Below the pieces are notes generated by a model. That model was not told the DNA's origin. It did not search any database and was given only the letters and a program-made list of their open reading frames with translations. Shown here piece after piece: positions 52,235 through 62,457 of a stretch of DNA of 64,000 nt. Source of the DNA: Aegilops tauschii subsp. strangulata (taxonomy: Eukaryota > Streptophyta > Magnoliopsida > Poales > Poaceae); assembly GCF_002575655.3 (NCBI RefSeq), contig NC_053040.3:364310267-364374266 (forward strand). Direction: 5' to 3'. A program made the position numbers and the translations under genes. Position 1 is the stretch's first letter. Each line of letters begins with the position of its first letter.

Positions 52235-53775
52235 TAAAAGTGCAACTAATCCCTGGGTGGTTTTGGTAATTCATAACAACATATAGCTCATTGAAATAAT
52301 ATCCATTCAAGTATAATGTTTCAGAAAGTTCAATGAATGGCATGGCATGGACTAGAGACGTGGACCCCTCAAAATGCTAAGGAACATGTTGGCAAAAGCT
52401 CAAGACTCTTCATTTCTATTTTAGTGATCCAATATCACATTGAGTCCATAGGAAAGCCAATACTATTAAAAGAGGATGAGGTGTTGCTTAATGGTCTACT
52501 TGCTCAAAATGCTTAGTGATATTGCTCAAAAGCCCTCAACCACTTTCTCATTTCCAAATATGTCCAAAATACAAAGTCAAACTCGGCCCCACCGAAATCT
52601 TCTATCCGGCGCCACTGAGTTCATTTGACATAGCCACTGCCAGAAACCCTAGACATTTCGGTCACATCGAGATGACCCTGCAAACTCTCTGTTTCCCTTT
52701 GTAACATTTAGGTTTCACCGAAATGACCAATCGGTCCCACCGAGTTTGCCTGACATCCTCTCTCTTGCCTTATTACTTCACTTTGGTCTAACCGAGTTGA
52801 TGCAATCGGTGCCACCGAGTTGGTGTTTGCCCTAAGCCCTAGCACATTAGTCCCACCGAGTTGTTCCACTCGGTCCCACCGAGATTCCTAAATCAGTCTC
52901 ACCGAGTTCTCCTATTCGGTCTGACCGAGTTGGGACAAATGTGTGTAACGGTTCGATTTTGTGTGGAGGCTATATATACCCCTCCACCCCCTTCTCCATT
53001 AGAGAGAGAGATCCATCAGAACGTGCCTACACTTCCTGCTTACATATTTCGAGAGAGAACCACCTACTCATGTGTTGAGACCCAGATATACCAATCCTAC
53101 CACAAGAATCTTGATCTCTAGCCTTCCCCAAGTTGCTTTCCACTCAAATCATCTTTCCACCATATCCAAATCTGTGAGAAAGAGTTGAGTGTTGGGGAGA
53201 CTATCACTTGAAGCACAAGAGCAAGGAGTTCATCATCAACACAACATCTATTACCTTTTGAAGAGTGGTGTCTCCTAGATTGGTTAGGTGTCGCTTGGGA
53301 GCCTCTGACAAGATTGTGGAGAACCAAGAAGTTTGTAAGGGCAAGGAGATCGCCTACTTCGTGAAGATCTACCCGAGTGAGGCAAGTCCTTCGTGGGCGA
53401 TGGCCATGGTGGGATAGACAAGGTTGCTTCTTCGTGGACCCTTCATGGGTGGAGCCCTCCGTGGACTCGCGCAACCGTTACCCTTTGTGGGTTGAAGTCT
53501 CCATCAAGGTGGATGTACGATAGCACCACCTATCGGAACCACGCCAAAAATCTCCGTGTCATCATTGCGTTTGCACTCTCCAAACCCTTCCCTTTACCTT
53601 TATATGCAATGTTTTACTTTCCGCTGCTACACTCTTAGAATTGCATGTGTAGGTTGATTGCTTGACTTGTGCTAAGTTGCTAAAATCTGCCCACAACTAA
53701 AATTGGGAAAAGGTTAGATTTTTATTTGGTCAAGTAGTCTAATCACCCCCCTCTATACCTACTCTCGATCCTACA
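52235..53775 (+). repeat. 3' LTR rich in CCACCGAG palindromes, copy 2
   Basis: 1541 bp ending GATCCTACA. The terminal TG is changed to TA (52235-52236), unlike copy 1, which would impair integration if this end were reused. Otherwise it matches 14870-16409 closely. Confidence 0.85.
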
Positions 53776-53917
53776 GTATCATACTTTTAATACATCATCA
53801 ACCCGGTAAGGATCGTCCTCCTTCTTTGACCTTGACGAGAACCACAGTGAACTCCAAGCAGATGATCATACAGTTGTTATACCATACTATTAATCCATCA
53901 TCAACTAGGTAAGGACC
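53776..53917. other. Host spacer with diverged direct repeat, copy 2
   Basis: Same content as 16410-16551. Its last five bases GGACC (53913-53917) pair with GGACC at 58200-58204. Confidence 0.75.
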
Positions 53918-55387
53918 TGTTGGGGAGCGTTGCATGGATAACAAAAAAAATTCTACACACACGCAAGATCTATCCATGGAGAAGCATAGCTACGAGAGGG
54001 GAAGAGCATCTACGTACCCTTGTAGATCTCTAAGCGGAAGCGTTTATCACGCGGTTGATGTAGTCGTACTCTTCGCGATCCGATCACGATCCAACCGATC
54101 TAGTGGCGAACGGACAACACCTCCGAGTTTAGCACACGTGCGGCTTGATGACGTCTCTTCCTTCTTGATCCAGCAAGTAGGAGAGGAGAAGTAGATGGGA
54201 TCACAACCAACACGACGACATGGTGGTGATGGTGGTGGTGGAGCACCGACAGCGCTTTGCTAAGCGTCGCCGAGACAAGGCGGTGGAACTACGGAGTAAC
54301 GGGAGAGAGAGGGGCGCCAAGGGTTTGGTGTATCCTCTTGGGGCGCCCCTCCCCTCTATATATAGGTGGAGGGGCCTGGGAAAAAGCCCCTCCAAGCCCT
54401 AGGGCGCAGCTAAGGGGGAGAGGACTTGGACTCCAAGTCCAATCCTATTCCTACTAGGACTCCTTACTTTTTTGCCTTCCCTAGCCACATGGACTTTTGA
54501 GGACTTGGTGCGCCTAGACCAATAAGGCCAATGCACCTCCCCGCAGCCCATGCTAGCCCTTGGGTCGTGGCGAACCCACTTGTGGACTTCGGACCCCTCC
54601 AGAATCCTCCGGAACCTTCTGGAAGCTTCCCGGTACAATACCGAAAAAACCGCACCTTTTTCCGGAACCCAAAATATGACTTCCCATATATAAATCTTTG
54701 CCTCTCGACCATTCCGAGACTCCTCGTGACGCTCGGGATCTCATCCGAGACTCCGAGCAACATTTGGTTACCACTCATCAAATATCCCAATACTACTCTA
54801 GCGTCAACGAACCTTAAGCGTGCGACCCAACGGGTTCGGGAATTATGTAGTCATGACCGAGACACCTCTCCGGTCAATAACCAATAACGGGACCTGCATG
54901 CCCATATTGATTCCTACATATTCCACAAAGATCTTTATCGGTTGAACCTTTGTGACAACATACATAATTCCCTTTGTCTGTCGGTATGTTACTTGCACGA
55001 GATTCGATCGTCGGTATCTCTATACCTAGTTCAATCTCGTTACCGACAAGTCTCTTTACTCGTTTCGTAATACATCATCTTGCAACTAACTCCTTAGTCA
55101 CTTTGCTTGCAAGCTTCTTGTGATGTGTATTACCGAGAGGGCCCAGAGATACCTCTCTGATACACTGAGTGACAAATCCCAATCTCGATTCACACCAACT
55201 CATCAGACACCTTTAGTGATACCTATAGAGCATCTTTATGATCACCCAGTTACGTTGTCACGTTTCATAGCACACAAGGTATTCCTCCGGTATCCGGGAG
55301 TTGCATGATCTCATGGTCGAAGGAACATGTATTTGACATTAAGAAAATAGTAGCAATATACTGAACGATCATATGCTATGCTAACGG
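53918..55387 (-). repeat. Older BARE-like LTR, main part, copy 2
   Basis: Counterpart of 16552-18021. Together with 58120-58199 and the GGACC flanks it reconstructs as one LTR insertion, probably a solo LTR, split by the nested minus-strand Copia. About 190 bp of it are missing at the deletion junction. Confidence 0.82.
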
Positions 55388-57104
55388 TGTTGAGGAACGT
55401 AGTAATTTCAAAAAAATTCCTATGCACACGCAAGATCATGGTGATGCATAGCAACGAGAGGGGAGAGTGTTGTCCACGTACCCTCGTAGACCGATAGCGG
55501 AAGCGTTAACACAACGCGGTTGATGTAGTCGTACGTCTTCACGATCCGACCGATCAAGTACCGAACGCACGGCACCTCCGAGTTCTACACACGTTCAGCT
55601 CGATGACGTCCCTCGAACTCCGATCTAGCCGAGTGTTGAGGGAGAGTTTCGTCAGCACGACGGCGTGGTGACGATGATGATGTTCCACCGATGCAGGGCT
55701 TCGCCTAAGCTCCGCAACGGTATTATCGAGGTGTAATATGGTGGAGGGGGGCACCGCACACGGCTAAGAGATCTCAAGGATCAATTGTTGTGTTTCTGGG
55801 GTGCCCCCCTGCCCCCGTATATAAAGGAGCAAGGGAGGAGGAGGCCGGCCCTAGGAGGGGGCGCACCAAGTGTGGAGTCCTACTAGGACTCCCTAGTCCT
55901 AGTAGGATTCCACCTCCCATATGGAATAGGAAAAGAGGAAGGGAAAAAAAGAAGGAAGGAAGGGGGCGCCCCCCTTCCCTAGTCCAATTCGGACCAGACC
56001 AAGGGGAGGGGTGCGGCCACCCTTGAGGCCCTTTTTCTTCTTTCCCGTATGGCCCAATAAGGCCCAATACGTATTCCCGTAACTCTCCGGTACTCCGAAA
56101 AATACCCGAATCACTCGGAACCTTTCCGAAGTCCGAATATAGTCGTCCAATATATCGATCTTTACGTCTCGGCCATTTCGAGACTCCTCGTCATGTCCCC
56201 GATCTCATCTGGGACTCCGAACTCCTTCGGTACATCAAAACTCAATAAAACTGTCATCGTAACGTTAAGTGTGCGGACCCTACGGGTTCGAGAACTATGT
56301 AGACATGACCGAGACACGTCTCCGGTCAATAACCAATAGCGGGACCTGGATGCCCATATTGGCTCCCACATATTCTACGAAGATCTTTATCGGTCAGACC
56401 GCATAACAACATACGTTGTTCCCTTTGTCATCGGTATGTTACTTGCCCGAGATTCGATCGTCGGTATCTCGATACCTAGTTCAATCTCGTTACTGGCAAG
56501 TCTCTTTACTCGTTCCGTAATACATCATCCCGCAACTAACTCATTAGTCACAATGCTTGCAAGGCTTATAGTGATGTGCATTACCGAGTGGGCCCAGAGA
56601 TACCTCTCCGACAATTGGAGTGACAAATCCTAATCTCGAAATACGCCAACCCAACAAGTACCTTTGGAGACACCTGTAGAGCACCTTTATAATCACCCAT
56701 TTACGTTGTGACGTTTGGTAGCACACAAAGTGTTCCTCCGGTAAACGGGAGTTGCATAATCTCATAGTCATAGGAACATGTATAAGTCATGAAGAAAGCA
56801 ATAGCAACAAACTAAATGATCGAGTGCTAAGCTAACGGAATGGGTCAAGTCAATCACGTCATTCTCCTAATGAGGTGATCTCGTTAATCAAATGACAATT
56901 TATGTCTATGGCTAGGAAACATAACCATCTTTGATTAACGAGCTAGTCAAGTAGAGGCATACTAGTGACACTCTGTTTGTCTATATATTCACACATGTAT
57001 TATGTTTCCGGTTAATACAATTCTAGCATGAATAATAAACATTTATCATGATATAAGGAAATAAATAATAACTTTATTATTGCCTCTAGGACATATTTCC
57101 TTCA
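55388..57104 (-). repeat. 3' LTR of truncated minus-strand Copia, copy 2
   Basis: 1717 bp from TGTTGAGGAACG to CATATTTCCTTCA on the plus strand. Counterpart of 18022-19738. Confidence 0.9.
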
Positions 57105-58097
57105 GTCTCCCACTTGCACTAGAGTCAATAATCTAGTTCACATCGCCATGTGATTTAACATCAATAGTTCACATCACCATGTGATTAACACCCATAGTTC
57201 ACATCGTCATGTGAGCAACACCCAAAGGGTTTACTAAAGTCAGTAATCTAGTTCACATCGCTATGTGATTAACACCCAAAGAGTACTACGGTGTGATCAT
57301 GTTTTGCTTGTGAGATAATTTTAGTCAACGGGTCTGTCACATTCAGATCCGTAAGTATTTTGCAAATTTCTATGTCTACAATGCTCTGCACGGAGCTACT
57401 CTAGCTAATTGCTCCCACTTTCAATATGTATCTAGATCGAGACTTAGAGTTATCTAGATTAGTGCCAAAACTTGCATCGACGTAACCCTTTACGACGAAC
57501 CTTTTGTCACTTCCATAATCGAGAAACATATCCTTATTCCACTAAGGATAATTTTGACCGCTGTCCAGTGATCTACTCCTAGATCACTATTGTACTCCCT
57601 TGCCAAAATCAGTGTAGGGTATACAATAGATCTGGTACATAGCATGGCATACTTTATAGAACCTATGGCCAAGGCATAGGGAATGACTCTCATTCTCTTT
57701 CTATCTTTTGCCGTGGTCGGGCTTTGAGTCTTACTCAATTTCACACCTTGTAACACAGGCAAGAACTCTTTCTTTGACTGTTCTATTTTTGAACTACTTC
57801 AAAATCTTGTTAAGGTATGTACTCATTGAAAAACTTATCAAGCGTCTTCATCTATCTCTATAGATCTTGATGCTCAATATGTAAGCAGCTTCACCGAGGT
57901 CTTTCTTTGAAAAACTCCTTTCAAACACTCCTTTATGCTTTGCAGAATAATTCTACATTATTTCCGATCAACAATATGTCATTCACATATACTTATCAGA
58001 AATGTTGTAGTGCTCCCACTCACTTTCTTGTAAATACAGGCTTCATTGCAAGTCTGTATAAAACTATATCCTTTGATCAACTTATCAAAGCGTATAT
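57105..58097 (-). pseudogene. Truncated minus-strand Copia pol (RT end and RNase H)
   Basis: This is the 3' 1 kb of a Copia internal domain on the minus strand, with RNase H remnants and the RT active-site region (again YVND with the +1 shift, near 57980). It stops abruptly at 58097 within the RT sequence, at the position equal to 20730 in copy 1, where the intact element continues for another 6.5 kb. Confidence 0.9.
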
Positions 58098-58119
58098 CCT
58101 TTGATCAACTTATCAAAGC
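58065..58119. repeat. 27-bp direct repeat at deletion junction
   Basis: A 27-mer beginning TATATCCTTTGATCAACTTA occurs at 58065-58091 and again at 58093-58119. Copy 1 has it only once. It lies exactly between the truncated Copia and the old LTR fragment, consistent with templated filler DNA. Confidence 0.9.
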
Positions 58120-58199
58120 ATGAATAATAAACCTTTATCATGATTAAGGATATATAATAATAACCATTTTATTATTGCCTCTAAGGCATATTTCCATCA
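58120..58199 (-). repeat. Terminal fragment of older BARE-like LTR
   Basis: 80 bp whose reverse complement begins TGATGGAAATATGCCTTAGA, the LTR start. It is followed by GGACC (58200-58204), matching the bases before the main LTR part at 53918. It is more diverged from the young LTRs than they are from each other. Confidence 0.85.
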
Positions 58200-58682
58200 G
58201 GACCATCCTTCCTTCTTTCTCCTTCACTGTAGCCACAGCCAACGACTACCTACTCCCTCCCTGCAGCGCTGGAGATTTCGATTCACCATACCCCCTCGTA
58301 GCACCGCAGGATAAGGATGGCACTCGGCCATGTGCCGCCACATGCTTTACTTGTCATCGCCATTGGAACGAGCCGCGGCGTGGATGTGAAAAGAGGGAGG
58401 GGGAGGCGAGATGCAGAGGGCAAAGGTAGAGATCTGAGCCGCTTGCTCCCAGCCGCTAGGCTCTCTACTGTCGAGCGCCCTTCAAGCCGCTTCTCTGCAT
58501 AGCCGCCGGATCGTACGCCCACACGTACAGGTAAGCCAGAAAATTCTAGAGGTAGGCACACATTACTCTCAAATGGGCCGCCCCGCAGTTTAAGCAACAC
58601 CCATAGGTTGATAACGCTGGTCCACACACTCCCACATCTCAACGCAGGATAGTGCTTCATTTTGTGGGAGCTTAGTAATTTA
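58200..58682. other. Low-copy intergenic DNA, no convincing gene
   Basis: The first 40 bp continue the host direct repeat seen at 53776-53917 (CCTTCTTT...CCACAG). A moderately GC-rich stretch at 58290-58535 has short ORFs on both strands and a CAG/GTAAG donor-like sequence near 58530, but nothing I recognise. Confidence 0.5.
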
Positions 58683-58837
58683 CTCTCTCTGTTTCTAAAT
58701 ATAAGTCTTTTTAAAGATTTCAATACGAACTACATACAGATGCATATGGACATATTTAGAATGTAGATTAATTCATTTTGCTTTGTATGTAGTCCATATT
58801 AGAATCACTAAAAAGACATATTTAGGAATGAAGGGAG
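58683..58837. mobile_element. Stowaway-type MITE (Tc1/Mariner-derived)
   Basis: 155 bp with terminal inverted repeats CTCTCTCTGTTTCTAAATAT and the complement of ATATTTAGGAATGAAGGGAG, flanked by TA on both sides (58681-58682, 58838-58839). This is the classic Triticeae Stowaway layout. Confidence 0.85.
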
Positions 58838-58839
58838 TA

Positions 58840-59545
58840 GAAGATACGCTACGCAAGGAACACTCTCTGTCCTTCTTTAATTGATAACAGAAAAATAAGA
58901 CCTCCGTGCTCCGGCTACTTCTTTCTAGTGGCAGTGGCATGTTGTTCTACAGTTGCTACTTTTCTTTTTAAAAGAAAGAGACAAAAATTTCTAGACTTTA
59001 GAGATGTCAACGTCAAGAAGAAAGAGTCAAATAGTACGAGGGGTATGTTCAATTTTAGCTGCGAAAAATCCATCCAGAATCATTAAATACATGGAAAATC
59101 CAACTAGCCACCTAACTGCAAACCAACTGTCGCCATTTATCCAGTTGCAAAATCCTACCAGCTCTGGAGAACGGAGACAGGCAGCAACAACGAACCAACG
59201 TCACTGTCCATCACCATTGGCACCTTCTCAGACCAAGTCCAATATAACTGCCATGTAACCGTGTTGTGGGGATCCTTTGTGGAACCACATGATTCGACCC
59301 GTTGCAGTGTGTTCCCCGGCCAAAAGAAACGTTCATTGCATCTAGATATACTTCGTCTCTCGACTAGTCTAGAAGTCCGATTTTTAGCGTTAAAATCTGA
59401 CGCCCTTGTGTACGTCGAATTCCGATCAAATGCATGACAATTACTAAATGTAACATTATAACATTTTCTGATTATTTTTATACTATACATGGCAATTTTA
59501 CTTTAGAGCATGACAAATCCTTATACATAAGTACTCCTCTGTACG
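58840..59545. other. Intergenic DNA, no gene seen
   Basis: About 700 bp of mixed sequence. The segment 59376-59520 (CCGATTTTTAGCG..., ATGACAA, CATGGCAATTTTAC) resembles parts of the inverted-repeat element at 62972-63180, suggesting an old MITE relic. Confidence 0.45.
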
Positions 59546-59585
59546 AAATATAAGACCTTTTAGATCACTAAAAGGTCTTATATTT
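59546..59585. repeat. Perfect hairpin, MITE core
   Basis: Arms of 18 bp (AAATATAAGACCTTTTAG and its complement) around a 4-nt loop ATCA. The surrounding ACTCCTCTGTACG on the left suggests a very short Stowaway derivative. Confidence 0.75.
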
Positions 59586-59622
59586 CTTTACATACGGGCT
59601 ATAATAAATTTATCTTTTCTAA

Positions 59623-60997
59623 TAGCATCTACAGTCGGGCACCTTAAACCGGTCTCAAACGTCCGGACAGCTCGTCCGGTCATTGACCGGTCACGGAAAT
59701 CTGACCTACCCGGACGCCTCAAACGACCCTCAAATGCTCGGATTGTCCGGCACCCCTCATATCTAGCCCAAATGGGGCTGCCCGGGCGCGCCCGGACATG
59801 TCCGACATGTCAGCCCCGCCCGCCCCGACCCCACTCCGTCCCCACAAGTATCCTCAATCTGGAAACCTTAGCTCAATCCGCTCTCGATCCGTCTCTTCGT
59901 CTTTCCTCCGATTTCTCCGATTCGATCCACTCCGACAACTCTGGCGACCATGTCAAGCGCCGACAGCCGCTCCTCCTCCTCCTACGACGACAAGCTGGCC
60001 CTCCGCATTGCCCTCGAGGGGTCCAAGGTGGACACGGGTGGCAGTTCCGGATTGGCCGCCTTGCCTCCCCCCTTCCCCCGCCGCCGGCGCAGCGAGGAAG
60101 CCGGCGCTGGCTCCTCCCGACCCGTGTTTGGCTTCGCGCGGGCTGTGCAATCCACGCCGCCCCTGCCTCCGCCGGCTGCTGCTCCCCCTCATGGGCAGCG
60201 GCGGGTGCTTGTGCCCGCCACGCCGGCCCGGACGCGCACGCCGGAGTCGGAGGCGCGCGCCACCCACCGCGAGAGGCAGCGGGCAAGGGAGAGGGACGCG
60301 GCGGAGAGCTCTGTTCGCCGCCGCCGCGGGTTACCGGCGAAGCCCGATGAGGACGAGCGGCTCCTCGCGTGGGTCTACCACTGGTCGCTTACGACAGCGG
60401 AGGCGGACGATCGGCGGCTCCGCCGGAAGAAGCCAAGGCTCTCCGGCTAGCTATCGAGCAGTCCGAGCGCGAGGCCAAGGAGAAGGCGACGAAGGCGTCT
60501 AGGCTGGCGAAGCTCCGTCCGGCGCCTCAAGGTCCTCATCATCGCCTACTCCTCCTCCGACGATGACGATGACGATGGCGGCTCCTCGTCCAACGACTCG
60601 GACGATCCTCCACTAGCCGCCGACGGCTACAGCTGTGCCGGCGACCGAAAGGGGAAGTTGCCGGCTCGAAAGTGGTGAAGATCTGCTTTTCTTCAGTTTA
60701 ATTTCAAGTTTTAGATGGAGTTTCAAGTTGTCTGTCGTTTATGTGAACTTTGGTGGTCCTTTGAACATCTGATCGTGATCTTTTGGTGAAAGTATTGTGC
60801 TTGCCTATGTCCATTTGCTGATTTACGTAGTTTGATCGACGTTCCATAGTTTAGTATGGATATAGGGGATCGGATATGAGATACACGGATGTGGACGACG
60901 CTATTTAAGGAGTGCTCGATCACTGCATGTGAACGTGTCTGGGCGCGTGGGCAGGCGTTTGAGAGGTCATATTTGTCGTACGCGGCTGTAGATGCTC
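59623..60997. mobile_element. PIF/Harbinger-like DNA transposon carrying a broken ORF
   Basis: Bounded by TAGCATCTACAGTCGGG on the left and the complement of GAGCATCTACAGCCGCG on the right. The flanking trinucleotides are TAA and TCA (one mismatch). Length 1375 bp. No transposase DDE motif is visible, so it is non-autonomous. Fragments of the family occur at 26490-26705 and 63228-63483. Confidence 0.6.
59950..60677 (+). pseudogene. Transposon-borne ORF with UIM-like motifs, frameshifted
   Basis: The first frame, 59950-60450 (166 aa), opens Ser-rich, then has YDDKLALRIALEGSK (about residues 11-25), a Pro/Arg-rich low-complexity stretch and a basic end. The sequence then continues in another frame from about 60425 with EEAKALRLAIEQSEREAKEK, and in a third with an acidic run (SSSDDDDDDGG) ending at a stop at 60677. 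The two helices fit the ubiquitin-interacting-motif pattern (acidic, LxxA, hydrophobic, xxS). Proteins like this recur in Harbinger-like wheat elements as hypothetical proteins, as far as I know. At least two frameshifts make it a pseudogene unless spliced. Function unknown. Confidence 0.5.
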
Positions 60998-61714
60998 TCA
61001 CACGGCAAAAAATCCGGAGTGTTTGCTGGAGAATGTTAAAAATCTGATCCCTATTAAAGAAACAGGTCCTAGGTGCCGAGTGTGCCATTTCCCCCCGAAC
61101 CGCAGATACTTGTATAAAGAAAGGGTATGACTAGGTTTTAATCGACTAAGACTTAACCAAGTCTCTGTCAAGTGAACATGAATCTTCATGCAAAATCAAA
61201 GAAAGATAGTATCGACTGAGACATAACGAAGTCTTTTTGACTTAACTGATAAAGAAATGTGAGCCAACTGACATTCCTGAACTTGTAGACTGAAAACCGT
61301 TAACAGTGCAAAAATTCCTATGTAGAGTCGAACTGCTGCTACCTTACAATGTATGCAAATAGAATCAACAGATCCATTTTATTGACAGTAAATTGCACTA
61401 TCCTACGGGTTCTTGTCAAACTGCCCGCCTTGAGGGCAAGCTGTCACGCCGCGCTTTCTCTTTCAAGGTGCGTTGCTGTCACAAGAGAGCCCCGTTGCCC
61501 AGGAGGACAGCAGAGTGGCCCACATCCGTCCCATGCCTGCGCGTCGCGTGGGTCCCCATCCGCACCCCCGCGAGCTCCAGCTGGTTCCGATCCACTGAAC
61601 GCCCCCGAGCCCAACACTCTCCCGACCCAGCAAGTCGCGCTACCTGGCTGGCGCCTCCGGTGCCGCACCGCGTTGAGCCGTGCACGCGGGGACGTCGCGC
61701 TCCACGCGCTAAAC
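60998..61714. other. CBF upstream region
   Basis: No gene. It contains two related 25-bp segments (ATCGACTAAGACTTAACCAA at 61141 and ATCGACTGAGACATAACGAA at 61211), each partly self-complementary. From about 61420 the sequence turns GC-rich toward the promoter, with CGCG-containing stretches near 61685 and 61704. Confidence 0.6.
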
Positions 61715-61722
61715 TATATAAA
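61715..61722 (+). promoter_or_regulatory. TATA box of CBF gene
   Basis: TATATAAA within a GC-rich region, about 82 bp before the ATG. An E-box-like CACCTG lies at 61751-61756, inside the expected 5' UTR. Confidence 0.75.
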
Positions 61723-61803
61723 CCGCCACCTTTCCCTCCCAAATCCAAACCACCTGCTTCCACTCCCTCCCCCAGCTTACACTCGCAGCTACCATAGCCG
61801 GCC

Positions 61804-62457
61804 ATGGACCTCAGTGCCCTCAGCAGCGACTACTCGTCGGGGACGCCGTCCCCGGTGGGCGCGGACGGCGGCAACAGCGAGGGCTTCTCGACGTACATGA
61901 CGGTGTCTTCGGCTCCGCCGAAGCGCCGCGCCGGGCGGACCAAGTTCAAGGAGACGCGGCACCCGGTCTACAAGGGCGTGCGCCGGAGGAACCCCGGGAG
62001 GTGGGTCTGCGAGGTGCGGGAGCCGCACAGCAAGCAGAGGATATGGCTCGGCACGTTTGAGACCGCAGAGATGGCGGCACGCGCGCACGACGTGGCCGCG
62101 CTGGCGCTGCGCGGCCGCGCCGCCTGCCTGAACTTCGCCGACTCGCCTCGGCGGCTCCGGGTCCCGCCCGTGGGTGCTAGCCCTGATGAGATACGGCGGG
62201 CCGCGGTAGAGGCGGCTGAGGCATTCCTGCCGGCACCCGTCCAGAGCAATGCGGCCGCCGAGGAGGCAGCCGTTGCACCAACGGAGCAGTTCGCCGGTGA
62301 CCCGTACTATGGAATGGACGATGGGATGGACTTCGGGATGCAGGGCTACCTCGACATGGCGCAGGGGATGCTCATTGCCCCTCCTCCGATGGCGGGCCCG
62401 TCAGCGACTGTCGGAGAGGGCGACGATGACGGCGAGGTCAGCTTGTGGAGCTACTGA
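61804..62457 (+). CDS. CBF: CBF/DREB1 transcription factor (AP2/ERF family)
   Basis: An intact, intronless, GC-rich 217-codon gene. It encodes a nuclear activator of the CBF/DREB1 group, which binds CRT/DRE elements (core CCGAC) in cold- and drought-responsive promoters. The first CBF signature is at residues 39-54 ([16 protein letters not shown]). The AP2 domain is at about 55-112, with the DREB-type Val14 (V68) and Glu19 (E73), the WLGTF strand and the [21 protein letters not shown] helix. The second signature, normally DSAWR, reads DSPRR (113-117), as in monocot group-IV CBFs. The acidic C-terminus ends in LWSY (214-217). The start is chosen because [13 protein letters not shown] fits CBF N-termini and lies 82 bp after a TATA box. 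CBF14 is my best guess among CBF2/4/9/14 types, but I cannot confirm the number. It is the only clear host gene here. Confidence 0.95.
   Translation: MDLSALSSDYSSGTPSPVGADGGNSEGFSTYMTVSSAPPKRRAGRTKFKETRHPVYKGVRRRNPGRWVCEVREPHSKQRIWLGTFETAEMAARAHDVAALALRGRAACLNFADSPRRLRVPPVGASPDEIRRAAVEAAEAFLPAPVQSNAAAEEAAVAPTEQFAGDPYYGMDDGMDFGMQGYLDMAQGMLIAPPPMAGPSATVGEGDDDGEVSLWSY

Larger units (their letters stand above)
37361..58097. repeat. Segmental tandem duplication, copy 2 (part matching copy 1 in window)
   Basis: Counterpart of 1-20730. Copy 2 as a whole probably begins at or near 27274, where the junction Copia ends. Its right end at 58097 is a deletion junction inside the minus-strand Copia. Confidence 0.93.

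Noticed and set aside
58283..58723. 146-aa minus-strand ORF
   Set aside because: Its N-terminus is translated from the Stowaway MITE terminal repeat, and the rest has no recognisable domain. It is most likely chance coding in GC-rich DNA.
59772..60502. Long overlapping plus- and minus-strand ORFs (192, 234 and 137 aa)
   Set aside because: These are shadow frames in very GC-rich DNA. The frame from 59950 has the more protein-like start and helices.
61620..61626. CCCGAC upstream of CBF as a CRT/DRE self-regulation site
   Set aside because: The base before CCGAC is C rather than the preferred A or G. A single core in GC-rich DNA is expected by chance.
61349..61900. 183-aa ORF overlapping the CBF start
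   Set aside because: It runs through the promoter and TATA box in another frame and shows only Pro/Arg/Ser-rich low complexity.
61789..62249. Minus-strand ORFs opposite the CBF gene
   Set aside because: Antisense shadows of the AP2 coding sequence, caused by high GC at third positions.
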